Positions 17,808-26,961 are shown, numbered from the stretch's first letter. The stretch is DNA of 64,000 bases from Halomonas sp. TD01 (GCF_923868895.1 NZ_OV350343.1:930001-994000); one strand, 5' to 3'. The notes: generated by a model from the letters alone, not told the origin. A program made the numbers and translations.

Positions 17808-17889
17808 AAAAATAAACAAGCCGTGTCGATTTGAAGACCCGCCAAACGACTAGTGAGAGTAACACCCCTGATCACCCAGGAGTCTCTCA

Positions 17890-18735
17890 ATGAAATTCAT
17901 GCTAATTCGCCGTGCCGATACCACTACCGAAAATGGCACCTTACCCTCTCAGGACATGCTAGCGGCCATGGCCGCCTATAACGAACGCATGATTAAGGCC
18001 GGGGTACTGGTCAGCGGCAACGGCCTACGCCCAACCAGTGATGGCTGCCTAATCCGTTTCGAGAATGGCTCGCCTACCATCATCCCCGGCCCGTTATCGC
18101 CGCCAAGTGAACGAATGGCAGGCTACAGCGTACTAGAAGCGCCAACACTTGAAGAGGCCATTCATTGGGCTCAGCAGTGGCCCACTCAGGATGCCGATGG
18201 CAACGTGACTCTAGAGTTACGGCGTTACTTTTCGCTGGAAGATTTCGAGCCGGGCGGTGGCCTGGAACAACACCGCCACCACGCCCGCATTCCGGACGAA
18301 ATGAACGTGTATGTTGCCTTTCCCGGCACCTGCCGTGAAGCCATGCAGTTTTATGCCGACGTCACTGGTGGTCATTTGGAATGCCTAATGACTTACGCTG
18401 AAACGCCTGCCGCTGAACACACCCCGCCTGCTCTCCATGACCACATTATCCATGCCTCTTTAAATCTGCGTGGCCGACGCTTAATGGGCGCCGACATGGA
18501 CCCAGAGAAATACATGGCTCCCCAAGGGGTTCATGTACAGCTGGAGTATCAAGATAAGGAACAGGCCTCGAATACGTTCGCACGCCTAGCGGACGGTGGC
18601 GAGATCACTATGCCCTTCGAAGCCACCTTCTGGTCGCCTGGGTTCGGCATGGCAACCGACCGCTTTGGCATTCACTGGATGGTTAACGTTTCGTCAGAAA
18701 ACTGTCCTTTAGCCACCGAAGGAGACGTCCCATGA
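17890..18735 (+). CDS. YCII-related domain fused to PhnB-like VOC domain
   Basis: 281 residues. Residues 1-120 are a YCII-related/DGPF domain (MKFMLIRRAD, VSGNGLRP, GYSVLEAPTLEEAIHWA, LELRRYF). Residues 135-275 are a PhnB/glyoxalase-like VOC domain (MNVYVAFPGTCREAMQFYADV, RLMGADMDPE, FWSPGFGMATDRFGIHWMVN). Enzymatic activity is unknown for both. It is the first gene after the ECF42 sigma factor and probably in its regulon; its stop overlaps the next start. Confidence 0.88.
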   Translation: MKFMLIRRADTTTENGTLPSQDMLAAMAAYNERMIKAGVLVSGNGLRPTSDGCLIRFENGSPTIIPGPLSPPSERMAGYSVLEAPTLEEAIHWAQQWPTQDADGNVTLELRRYFSLEDFEPGGGLEQHRHHARIPDEMNVYVAFPGTCREAMQFYADVTGGHLECLMTYAETPAAEHTPPALHDHIIHASLNLRGRRLMGADMDPEKYMAPQGVHVQLEYQDKEQASNTFARLADGGEITMPFEATFWSPGFGMATDRFGIHWMVNVSSENCPLATEGDVP

Positions 18736-19109
18736 AGTACGTTGCGCTAGTGTATTACCAAGAGCAAATCATCAATTCCATGAGTGAACAGGAGTGGCAC
18801 GACCTCAACCAGGAGTGTATCGCGGGGGTCGAGCGCCTGAACGCCAGCGGCAATTATCTCGCTGGGCAGCCATTACAACCAACGGAGACTGCAACCACCG
18901 TGCGGGTACGTGATGGCGAGACACTGGTATCCGACGGCCCCTTTGCCGAAACCAAAGAGCAGTTGGCTGGCTTCTACCTGCTGGAAGCCCACGACTTGAA
19001 TGAGGCACTGCAGCTAGCTAGCCGCATCCCGCCTGCCCGATTCGGCAGTATCGAAATACGCCCCGCTCGAGAACTCCCACCGAAATCAAACGCTGGAGAA
19101 ACAGCATGA
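18732..19109 (+). CDS. YCII family protein
   Basis: 125 residues, single YCII/DGPF domain: MKYVALVYYQEQ, then GQPLQPTETATTVRVRDGE, DGPFAETKEQLAGFYLLEA and EIRPARELP. The DGPF-type motif (DGPFAETKE) is complete. The family is related to YciI hydrolase-like folds but has no assigned reaction. It overlaps both neighbours by 4 bases, so it is co-translated with the fusion protein and the DUF1428 gene. Confidence 0.9.
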   Translation: MKYVALVYYQEQIINSMSEQEWHDLNQECIAGVERLNASGNYLAGQPLQPTETATTVRVRDGETLVSDGPFAETKEQLAGFYLLEAHDLNEALQLASRIPPARFGSIEIRPARELPPKSNAGETA

Positions 19110-19474
19110 ACACTTCCGCCACGCCCTATGTCGATGGCTTCATCGCTGCCGTGCCAACCAATAATAAATCTGAATTTATTGAGCATGCCCGGGCTGCCGC
19201 CGTCGTGTTCAAAGAGTACGGCGCACTGCGAGTGGTGGAGTGCTGGGAAGACGATGTTCCCGAAGGAGAGGTCACCTCGTTCACCATGGCGGTTAAACGC
19301 CAAAACGACGAAAGCGTTATTTTTTCATGGATAGAATGGCCTTCCAAAGCGGTACGCGATGTCGCTATGCCAAAAGTCATGGAAGATTCACGTTTACAAA
19401 TGGACGTTAATCCCATGCCCTTTGATGGTAAGCGTCTTATTTATGGGGGCTTTAAAAGCATCATTACTGTGTGA
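19106..19474 (+). CDS. DUF1428 family protein
   Basis: 122 residues; YVDGFIAAVPTNNKSEFIEHA, VVECWEDDVPEGEVTSFTMAV and PMPFDGKRLIYGGF are the DUF1428 hallmarks (ferredoxin-like dimeric alpha/beta barrel fold). No reaction is known. It is the last gene of the ECF42-associated group. Confidence 0.9.
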   Translation: MNTSATPYVDGFIAAVPTNNKSEFIEHARAAAVVFKEYGALRVVECWEDDVPEGEVTSFTMAVKRQNDESVIFSWIEWPSKAVRDVAMPKVMEDSRLQMDVNPMPFDGKRLIYGGFKSIITV

Positions 19475-19481
19475 GAACGCT

Positions 19482-19509
19482 GGGCCGTTTCATTCAATAG
19501 AAACGGCCC
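19482..19509 (+). terminator. Hairpin after DUF1428 gene
   Basis: GGGCCGTTTC (19482-19491) pairs with GAAACGGCCC (19500-19509) around an 8-base loop. The T tract is poor, but it is the only stable hairpin in the convergent gap and may serve both strands. Confidence 0.55.
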
Positions 19510-19555
19510 GAAAGCCCTTCTTTGCAGAGACTTCTTTGCAGGGACTTGTTTTCAC

Positions 19556-21178
19556 CTAATCCCTTTCAGCAATATCTACTATCCGCCCTTCCACTCGGTA
19601 AGTTACTTCCCCAAGCGACACTAGGTAATCACGCAGCATTTGCCAATCAGTGTTACCAACAATAGTGTTGCGGCCATCCTCGTAAGCAGCCCCTAATACT
19701 GCGTGGCTATCGCCGCCAGCGGCAGTAAAGTTGTTCGTCGCGATGGTGTAAGTGCGTTCTGGGTCAATAGCCTGCTGCGTTATTGTCAGGCTAACCACAC
19801 GCTCGCCTACCGGCTCTCGGCTGTCGTACACCAGCTCAACACCTGCCGACACTTGTAAAAATCCGCCATTCTCATCGGGCACATTGGTTAGGGCAATTTC
19901 GAACGTTTCGAGTAGCTCAGCGCCAGTAACATCCAGTAGCGTCAAACGGTTACCAAACGGCTGTACGGCGATCAAATCGCCCACAGAGACATCGCCGGTC
20001 TCGACCGGTTCACGGATACCGCCGCTGTTTTGGATGGCCAGCATCGTATCCGGCGCTACTTTGCGTGCGGCATACAGCTGGGCATCGGTGATCAAATTGC
20101 CCAGCGCGGTTTCGTTAGCACGCACGCTTCGCGAGTCGCCGCTGCCATGACGTGGATTGGGCAGCGCTGCGGTCACGGTGGCACCAACCTGAGTATCGCG
20201 TAACTCTTCGATCGCTGCCGTGTAAGGCTCCAGACGCTCAGCAGCATCAGGGTCTGCTGCGCGTTCATCGGCAGCTAATAGCTCACCATTTACCTCCACC
20301 ACCACACCATCGGCATCAAACGTCACCTGCATCACACCTAAATACTGGCCATACTCACCCGCCTGCCCGATCACCGTAGGCGTTTGTGGTTTTCCCGCGT
20401 GGTTTTCAGAAACAAGCATAGGGGGAGACACGCGGGTATGGCTGTGGCCGCCAATAATAATATCGATACCCGCCACGTGCTGAGCCAGCAGAAGGTCGTT
20501 ACCCACGCTGGGGTCACTGTCGTACCCCAGGTGGGTAAGTGCGATCACCTTATTCACCCCCTGCGCTTCAAAGCGCGCCACCATGTCTTCGGCTGCTTCA
20601 CGGTAATCACTGATAGTGATTGGGCCGGGGCTTGAGATCGTCTCGCTATCCTGGGTACTTAACCCAAAGATACCGATAGGCTCGCCATTGTGCTCAACAA
20701 TAATACCGTCATAGAGCACCCCTGACTGCGGGTCTACGCTGATAGACCCATCGAGCATGCCAGCAAATTCAGGCGCGGCCGAAAAATCCAGATTGGCGCC
20801 TAAAATAGGAAACGCTGCATCCGCAAAAAACGCGGCTAGCGCTTGGTGCCCCGCTTCAGGATCACCCAAATCAAATTCGTGATTGCCAGGGACAAAAGCG
20901 TCATAGCCCATTAAGTTCATAAATTCGAGGGCATCCTGGCCAGCAAACTCAGTGAAGTAGAGCGTGCCAGAAAAAATATCGCCCGCGTCCAACAGTAACC
21001 CTTCGCCATACGCCTCACGCGCTTCGTTTAGCGTGGTGATCAGCTGTGGGTACTGATCGGTGCGACCATGTAAGTCGTTGGTGTGAAACAGCGTGAGGGT
21101 GTAATTGTCGGCAAGGGCGGGCGTAATGGTGGCCAATAACGCTGTCCCTAGCGCAATCCTATAGCGGCTAAAACGCAT
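19556..21178 (-). CDS. Periplasmic 5'-nucleotidase / UshA-like metallophosphatase
   Basis: 540 residues from the ATG at 21178, chosen because AGGAG lies eight bases upstream and it begins a clean signal peptide (MRFSRYRIALGTALLA to ALADN). The metallophosphoesterase motifs are complete: FHTNDLHGR, DAGDIFSGT, GNHEFDLG and GGHSHTR. The C-terminal 5'-nucleotidase domain carries NSGGIREP, QPFGN and NNFTAAGGD. It hydrolyses nucleotides (or UDP-sugars, cyclic nucleotides) in the periplasm to scavenge nucleosides and phosphate. Exact substrate unresolved. Confidence 0.9.
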   Translation of the reverse strand: MRFSRYRIALGTALLATITPALADNYTLTLFHTNDLHGRTDQYPQLITTLNEAREAYGEGLLLDAGDIFSGTLYFTEFAGQDALEFMNLMGYDAFVPGNHEFDLGDPEAGHQALAAFFADAAFPILGANLDFSAAPEFAGMLDGSISVDPQSGVLYDGIIVEHNGEPIGIFGLSTQDSETISSPGPITISDYREAAEDMVARFEAQGVNKVIALTHLGYDSDPSVGNDLLLAQHVAGIDIIIGGHSHTRVSPPMLVSENHAGKPQTPTVIGQAGEYGQYLGVMQVTFDADGVVVEVNGELLAADERAADPDAAERLEPYTAAIEELRDTQVGATVTAALPNPRHGSGDSRSVRANETALGNLITDAQLYAARKVAPDTMLAIQNSGGIREPVETGDVSVGDLIAVQPFGNRLTLLDVTGAELLETFEIALTNVPDENGGFLQVSAGVELVYDSREPVGERVVSLTITQQAIDPERTYTIATNNFTAAGGDSHAVLGAAYEDGRNTIVGNTDWQMLRDYLVSLGEVTYRVEGRIVDIAERD

Positions 21179-21254
21179 CTTAGTGGCTCCTTTCATATTG
21201 ATGTCATCGTTCATCGTTAGCGTGCCATAAAGGCCTGACAAAGTGGTGACATCA

Positions 21255-21395
21255 ATGGCAAACCAACCGCACAAACCACTTAGCGATGAAGAAATCGCCT
21301 ACTTAGTGGAACTAGCCAACGGCAACGCGTTAGCCAAACAGCGTCGTCGCGAGAAAAAGCGCCAAGCGCCAGCGGCAAAAAAACCCTTAGACTGA
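21255..21395 (+). CDS. Small hypothetical protein, 46 residues
   Basis: MANQPHKPLSDEEIAYLVEL opens a 46-residue frame with an acidic amphipathic helix followed by a very basic tail (KQRRREKKRQ, then AAKK). It lies between the nucleotidase start and the porin 3' end on the opposite strand to both. Codon use looks protein-like, but the Shine-Dalgarno is weak. The family is not recognised; the basic tail suggests nucleic-acid or ribosome contact, which is a guess. Confidence 0.5.
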   Translation: MANQPHKPLSDEEIAYLVELANGNALAKQRRREKKRQAPAAKKPLD

Positions 21396-21470
21396 CCACA
21401 CCTTACCAAGACTGATGTCACATCATGACCCCTAAAACTATTTAGCCATTATGATAGCCAGCATAACGCA

Positions 21471-21499
21471 AAAAGCCGATGCACTTTTAGCACATCGGC
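21471..21499 (-). terminator. Porin terminator
   Basis: On the minus strand GCCGATG pairs with CATCGGC around an 11-base loop and is followed by TTTTT. It lies just downstream of the porin stop. Confidence 0.75.
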
Positions 21500-21547
21500 A
21501 AAACGATCTTAATAAGTCAATTAAACGCTAAGGAAGCTATCTATCAT

Positions 21548-22549
21548 TTAAAAGTGATAGCGTGCACCTACTGCGTAATACAGATCATCTTCGAAGTCAT
21601 TAATAGCATCTTGATTGGCATCATTTAGCTCGACAAACACATCAAGATTATTAGAAATATCGTAATGCGCCGCAGCGGCCCAAGCGTCACGATCATTATC
21701 CGCATTATCGGGATCAATGTTGTAATAATCGAGATAGAAGGTCCAAGCGCCGGTGGCAAAAGTACCACCTAAACCTACCGTGTCAAAACCGCCGCCTCGC
21801 GTATCGTTGTCGCCACGGGTTTCGTAACCTAAACGCGCAGAGAAAGCGTCATTGATGTCGTACGTGGCCGTAGTACCAAAACGTGTTTCACCGTTGCCAC
21901 CGCCACGAACGGTATCCTCTACATAACCAAGCGCTAAACGTACGGGGCCAGTCGCGTAAACAACACCCCCTTGTGTGGCGATGACGCTGCCTTCACTAGA
22001 CTGCTGCGCTTCAGTAAGCCCACGCTCAGAAAAGTGTTTCGCTGAGAAAACGGCCTGAAAACCATTGATTTCAGGTGTTTTATAGCCAATCGAGTCGCCA
22101 CGCGCCTGCAGACCACCACCGGCGAATTCATAACCACGCTCTACGTAAACATCGAACGGTGTCATGACGTAGTTATCGTAGTAACTATTATAGTTACCGG
22201 CCATAAACGTACCGTACTGCTTACTTTCGAGGCCAAGGTAGCTATTACGTACTTCGTCAAAGCCTGGACGACTGCGCTCATCCCCGGTAAAGCGCCATTC
22301 TACTCGAGCAAACGCACGCAGATCAGCGTTGATTTGATGGCCTGCCGTAAAGCGCAAACGAGAACCGAAATTACGGAATTCTTCACCGTTATCAACGCCA
22401 TCTTTTTCACCGCCCCCTTCAAACCCCATAGCGATGCGGCCGTAAATATCTAGCGTCGTGCCGTCTTGATCATATACCACTGCCGCTTGGGCTGCCGAAG
22501 CACCCAACAAACCACTAACAGCCAGAGCAAGTGTCGTCTTTTTAAACAT
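21548..22549 (-). CDS. Gram-negative type porin
   Basis: 333 residues from MFKKTTLALAV; an in-frame ATG four codons earlier (22561) is the alternative. Signal peptide residues 1-22 (to SAAQA). The mature protein starts with a short strand (LDIYGRIAMGFEGG), has the loop 3 region PFDVYVERGYEF, alternating aromatic beta-strands, and ends in Phe (GARYHF), the outer-membrane assembly signal. It is a trimeric general porin of the Neisseria/Burkholderia-like group. High Asp content fits a halophile. Confidence 0.92.
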   Translation of the reverse strand: MFKKTTLALAVSGLLGASAAQAAVVYDQDGTTLDIYGRIAMGFEGGGEKDGVDNGEEFRNFGSRLRFTAGHQINADLRAFARVEWRFTGDERSRPGFDEVRNSYLGLESKQYGTFMAGNYNSYYDNYVMTPFDVYVERGYEFAGGGLQARGDSIGYKTPEINGFQAVFSAKHFSERGLTEAQQSSEGSVIATQGGVVYATGPVRLALGYVEDTVRGGGNGETRFGTTATYDINDAFSARLGYETRGDNDTRGGGFDTVGLGGTFATGAWTFYLDYYNIDPDNADNDRDAWAAAAHYDISNNLDVFVELNDANQDAINDFEDDLYYAVGARYHF

Positions 22550-22998
22550 GATTGATCCCATAAAAGTAGTTAGCGCTTGTTATCAGCACTTTTAGTTTCA
22601 ATAGACTTTCAGTTACGAAGAACTCTAACTTAATTTTATTAATCTTTAGCTCTTTAGAAAAATCCAAAAAACCTTATTATTAAATATTTATACTTAGCAT
22701 TTTATTGCGCATTGCGAAGGCACAATCGAGGATATGTTTACCTCGTCGTTGGCTACCTTAAAGGCGATATATTTCATTCTTCTTAAAGTTTTATTTTTTA
22801 GCGCTTTTTTTGATAACTATGAAAATGCAACCTGCCCGACATCTTGATCTGCTAATCCATCATCATTCGCTAACGGTATCACCATTAAAAATGGCGGACT
22901 GTCATCCCATGTTCACTAGGCTGTCTTGGCAGTGTCACTGTCGCTGCGCATAGTGAATTAAGTAGTGAGTAAAAACGTGATAAAGGGATGAATCGCCC
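22550..22998. other. 449-bp divergent intergenic region
   Basis: AT-rich on the porin side, holding the long untranslated leader and promoter expected for an abundant porin, and the promoter of the glycosyltransferase on the other side. No protein-like frame, riboswitch or repeat was seen. Confidence 0.5.
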
Positions 22999-24204
22999 AT
23001 GCGGCTCTGTATCGTTAGCGAAACATGGTCACCAGAAATAAACGGTGTTGCGCATACCTTGAATAGGCTATGTCGTGAACTTACTCGGTTAGGGGTAACA
23101 GTGGATGTTATTCGCCCTAAACCCAAGATGGCTGATAGCACCACCAATACCAATGTTGCTCAAGGGCCTTATCAAGAACCGTCTCAAGGGCCTTCTCAAG
23201 AGCTTCTGGTACGGCGGTTAGCCTTACCCGGTTATAACGAAGTACAGATTGGTCTTGCCAGCCCCGGCAAACTGCGCCGTTTCTGGCAGAAGCAGCGTCC
23301 CGATGTGGTTTACTTGGCCACCCAAGGCCCGCTGGGCTGGGCAGCTCGTCAGGCGGCGCGCCAACTGAACATACCACTGGTGGCTGGCTGGCATACTAAT
23401 TTCGATCACTACTGCCATGATTACGGGTTTTCCTGGCTAGCTGCCGCCACGCGGCGTTATTTACGCTACTTCCATAACGGTTGCGACCTTACGCTTGTGC
23501 CCACTCAACAACAGGCCGAAGCACTGCGTGCTCAAGATATCCACGATGTAAAGGTGCTCTCGCGCGGCATCGATGGCGATAACTTTTCCCCGGCCCACCG
23601 CGACGACACACTCCGCGAGCAGTGGGGGGTTAGCGAACATCAACCGGTTGCGTTGTACGTGGGCCGCTTAGCCCCAGAAAAGAACCTAGCGTTGTTGCAA
23701 GAAACGCTGCAGGCCATGAGTGACGTGCGTCCCGATATGGCACACGTCATTGTCGGCGATGGCCCAGGCCGCGCTCAGTTACAAAAAGCGCTACCAGACG
23801 CCCATTTCACCGGATTTGTGAATAAACAGGCATTAGCGCGCCACTATGCCAGTGCCGATATATTTATTTTCCCTTCTCAGTCGGAAACATGGGGAAATGT
23901 GGTGACCGAAGCCATGGCCAGCGGGCTGGCAGTCGTGGCTTATCACCATGCCGCCAGCGCTGAACTGATTCAAAGTGGATACAACGGCACCACCGTTTCC
24001 CCTGGCGATACGCTTGCCTTTCAACAGGCTGCCGTCGATCTATGCCAGCACCCTGCTGACTATGCCCGCCTAGGTAGAATTGCCCGCCTACGCGCACTAG
24101 AGCAAAGCTGGTCGGGAATCGCAGAGCAGTTTTTACGCTATTTACAAAACGCCCAGGAGACCCACCATGCGTCCGCGTCCGCTTGTCGTATTCGATCGTC
24201 TTGA
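22999..24204 (+). CDS. GT4-type glycosyltransferase (MgtA/SqdX-like)
   Basis: 401 residues, two Rossmann domains. The N-terminus MRLCIVSETWSPEINGVAHT is the acceptor-domain start typical of GT4 lipid glycosyltransferases; the C-terminal donor domain has YVGRLAPEKNL, VGDGPGRAQL, FPSQSETWGNVVTEAMASG and an E-x7-E arrangement. Relatives transfer mannose, glucose or sulfoquinovose to diacylglycerol or lipid carriers. The next gene, a PAP2 phosphatase, overlaps it by 38 bases, suggesting a lipid-directed pair. The sugar and acceptor are unknown. Confidence 0.85.
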   Translation: MRLCIVSETWSPEINGVAHTLNRLCRELTRLGVTVDVIRPKPKMADSTTNTNVAQGPYQEPSQGPSQELLVRRLALPGYNEVQIGLASPGKLRRFWQKQRPDVVYLATQGPLGWAARQAARQLNIPLVAGWHTNFDHYCHDYGFSWLAAATRRYLRYFHNGCDLTLVPTQQQAEALRAQDIHDVKVLSRGIDGDNFSPAHRDDTLREQWGVSEHQPVALYVGRLAPEKNLALLQETLQAMSDVRPDMAHVIVGDGPGRAQLQKALPDAHFTGFVNKQALARHYASADIFIFPSQSETWGNVVTEAMASGLAVVAYHHAASAELIQSGYNGTTVSPGDTLAFQQAAVDLCQHPADYARLGRIARLRALEQSWSGIAEQFLRYLQNAQETHHASASACRIRSS

Positions 24205-24706
24205 TGTGCTGGAATGGCAGCTTTGCCAGCGGGTAACACACCTAACGCTTTATCGCCCCTGGCGGCTAACGCTACAAACGGCGAGTAAGCTGGGAGACTG
24301 GCCTGTCTGGGTATTATTAATCGCCGCACAGCCCTGGTTACAGCCTAACGGGGCTTGGCGCATCATGCAGTACAGCACTATCGCACTGTTCGCGGTCGCT
24401 ATTTATAAGTTGGTAAAAACGCGACTCTGTCGCGAACGCCCGTTTATCACCTACTTAGGTGGCGTCCACTGTGGCGAGCCTGCCCGTGACAAATACAGCT
24501 TCCCCAGTGGTCACACCATGCATGCGGTAATGTTTAGCGTGTTGGTAGCCGCTCATACCCCCTGGCTGCTACCTATTGTGATTCCCCTTAGCTTACTGAT
24601 CGCCGTTTCACGGGTGGGGCTCGGGCTTCACTATGTCAGTGATGTCATTGCCGGTGCAGCCATGGGCTATGGTTTTGCGCTACTGAGTCTTTATTGGATG
24701 GGGTAA
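24167..24706 (+). CDS. PAP2-family lipid phosphatase
   Basis: 179 residues with four to five membrane segments. The three PAP2 motifs are present: KTRLCRERP (motif 1), PSGHTMHA (motif 2) and SRVGLGLHYVSDVIAG (motif 3, with Arg and His). It dephosphorylates lipid phosphates such as phosphatidate or undecaprenyl diphosphate at the membrane. ATG 24167 has an AGGAG site and overlaps the glycosyltransferase by 38 bases. Producing diacylglycerol for the partner enzyme is a plausible but unproven role. Confidence 0.88.
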   Translation: MRPRPLVVFDRLDVLEWQLCQRVTHLTLYRPWRLTLQTASKLGDWPVWVLLIAAQPWLQPNGAWRIMQYSTIALFAVAIYKLVKTRLCRERPFITYLGGVHCGEPARDKYSFPSGHTMHAVMFSVLVAAHTPWLLPIVIPLSLLIAVSRVGLGLHYVSDVIAGAAMGYGFALLSLYWMG

Positions 24707-26961
24707 TGCTGTTTCAAGGGGAAAGAAACCATCGGCATAATCAAATTTTCCCAGCGCATTCCATGAGCATGGGCAATCGCTAACGCAACCATCGCCTCGC
24801 GTAAACCAGCGTCTCCCAAGGCATCATGTAAGTAGCTTAAGACATTGACTGACAACAGTGGCTTCTCGTCGTTACCTTGGCATGCCACTATCCAGCGCGC
24901 TCCCTGGTGAAACGCAATGGTGAGCCCTTCTCCACCCTGTGTACGATGAGCGACTAGGTCAGGGTTATCCGCGGTGATAGAAACCAACACTGATTGACAG
25001 CCTGCCGATATCTCTTTACGCAGTGCCCGCACACTCTCTGAGTCGGCATTAATCACCACTGAATGGCCAACACGGGCCAAACAATCAGACACGTTATTGC
25101 TAAGCGATTCATCCGCCTCGTACAGCGCCAGCACCTCATAGCGATCACAGAAGTGGCCGTATGCCTCCAATAGAGTAGGCCATAGCTCGAAGAAAGCAGC
25201 ATCAACGCTGGCATCACACAACGCCGCAGGCACTGTTCCGGAAGAGACAGAGCTTTGAGTGCTGATTTGCTCACTGTTGATGAAAACACCTTGTGATGTA
25301 GTAGTCCCTGGGCTGCCATCGTTAGCAACAAGTAAATGATGCAACATTCGACAAATTCGCGCGGCGGGATTTTCGCAACCATTGCGGGCCAAGCCCAGCA
25401 CTGCGGCAGTAGGAATTCTCAGCTGATGTTTGCCGAGACTTTGATCAAGAATTTCGCCGTTAAGGTCCCGCGTCGGGTTACCCAGCCAATGCAAACGAAG
25501 CCCTGGGCCACCGTTGACTTCAATAATATGCCCGTTCACCTCGCGCCATGAACGCTCAATGTCAGAAATTAGTAGATCCACGCCCGCGATACTTAAGCCA
25601 ATGGCACGAGCAGCACGAACGGCCAGCAGAGCATTATCAGGGTGCACTCGGTCGGTCACATCTTCTACCGTGCCACCGGTAGAAAAATTAGCTATTTGGC
25701 GCAAGAGAACTTTCTCACCGCTTGCAGGAATGGTATCTGCCTCGATACCTTGCTGTGCTAACACCTCAAGAGAGATATCGTCCAACGCCAACTTAATCAG
25801 ATAGCTGCGAGTTGAATCACCTCGTCGAGGATCCTGGTTGGCGATATCTACCAGTTCTTTAATAGTATGCTTTCCATCCCCGACCACCGCTGCCGGGTCA
25901 CGACGTGTAACAACCAAGCATTTTCCGTTGACGACGAGCAGACGGTAATCTTCACCCTGCACATGGCGCTGAACAATAATATTCGAACTAAACTCTGCCG
26001 CCTTTTTAAAAGCACTAATCAGTTCAGCCTGGCTATGCAGGTTGGAAAAGACGCCCTCGCCACGATCATTATTCAGGGGCTTAACCACAACCGGGTATCC
26101 CAAGATTTCAGCGGCTTGTGCGGCAGCCTCTTGCGTAGTGACCACATGGGTTTTCGGCACAGGAATACTGACCTGTTCAAGCCGCCGGGTTGATAAGTGT
26201 TTATAATTGGCCATTCGTCCGGCCACCATTGAATCCCGGAAGCAAGAGCTCTCCCAGTGCACCTGAGCACTCCCCCAGCCTAGCTGAAAAGCATCGGGCG
26301 ACAATCGAGTGACCGGCAGCTCGCGCTGCCGCGCCGCCATGATAAAACCTTGGGTAATGATATTATTGCCACTTTGTTGGGCGTTTCTTAACCACTTTTG
26401 AAAGTCATCGTGCCATGGCTCGCTATCCGCAGATTCACCATTGGCTGACCAAGCAATCAAGTGCTGTGCCGCCCAACGCAAAGCCCCTTTAGCCGTTGCC
26501 AAACGCGTCCACGGCAACCCAATCAAAACCGTATTTTTTTCAACGGCCAGTACCTGCCCCTGATAGGTAGACTCGTAAGCAGTACGCTGCAGAGCAACCG
26601 TCAAGGCGACTAGCCACTCACCCAGTGCTCGAAGGGTGTCATACATGACTACGTCACTTGGTGATGCCTGAACCAACCCGGCCCGCTGGCCAGCAACGAT
26701 GAAGTGCTGCGGCCAAACCTCAGGCGGCGCTTCCAGAATCGGCTGGCTGGGCCAAAGTGACGGCACCAAAAGACGTAACCGTTGATGCAGTACCTTAGCG
26801 CGCACCATGTTACCGCTTATTTTGACCCTACAGGTAAGCGTAGGCTCCACCAACCGCCCTCTTGCTCCCATCGTGGCGCGCAACTCGCTAAGATCCAAAC
26901 GCAAATTACAGAACGAAGCCTTGGGTGCTGAGGAAGGATTGGCAGATAGATTCTGAGACAT
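24691..26961 (-). CDS. Cyanophycin synthetase-like ATP-grasp protein with degenerate Mur-ligase half
   Basis: 756 residues. Residues 1-230 correspond to the CphA N-domain; 230-490 form an intact ATP-grasp domain (YPVVVKPLNNDRGEGVF, GEDYRLLVVNG, GDGKHTIKEL, FSTGGTVEDVTD, AGVDLL, IEVNGGPGLRLH). In true CphA this is followed by a Mur-ligase-like domain with TGTNGKT P-loop; here the matching place reads LGLARNGCENPAARI and the later ETARGG element reads FELWPTLLEAYG, so nucleotide binding there is lost. It can still perform one ATP-dependent carboxylate-amine ligation, not the alternate Asp/Arg addition. The product is unknown. It stops inside the end of the convergent PAP2 gene. Confidence 0.8.
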   Translation of the reverse strand: MSQNLSANPSSAPKASFCNLRLDLSELRATMGARGRLVEPTLTCRVKISGNMVRAKVLHQRLRLLVPSLWPSQPILEAPPEVWPQHFIVAGQRAGLVQASPSDVVMYDTLRALGEWLVALTVALQRTAYESTYQGQVLAVEKNTVLIGLPWTRLATAKGALRWAAQHLIAWSANGESADSEPWHDDFQKWLRNAQQSGNNIITQGFIMAARQRELPVTRLSPDAFQLGWGSAQVHWESSCFRDSMVAGRMANYKHLSTRRLEQVSIPVPKTHVVTTQEAAAQAAEILGYPVVVKPLNNDRGEGVFSNLHSQAELISAFKKAAEFSSNIIVQRHVQGEDYRLLVVNGKCLVVTRRDPAAVVGDGKHTIKELVDIANQDPRRGDSTRSYLIKLALDDISLEVLAQQGIEADTIPASGEKVLLRQIANFSTGGTVEDVTDRVHPDNALLAVRAARAIGLSIAGVDLLISDIERSWREVNGHIIEVNGGPGLRLHWLGNPTRDLNGEILDQSLGKHQLRIPTAAVLGLARNGCENPAARICRMLHHLLVANDGSPGTTTSQGVFINSEQISTQSSVSSGTVPAALCDASVDAAFFELWPTLLEAYGHFCDRYEVLALYEADESLSNNVSDCLARVGHSVVINADSESVRALRKEISAGCQSVLVSITADNPDLVAHRTQGGEGLTIAFHQGARWIVACQGNDEKPLLSVNVLSYLHDALGDAGLREAMVALAIAHAHGMRWENLIMPMVSFPLKQHYPIQ

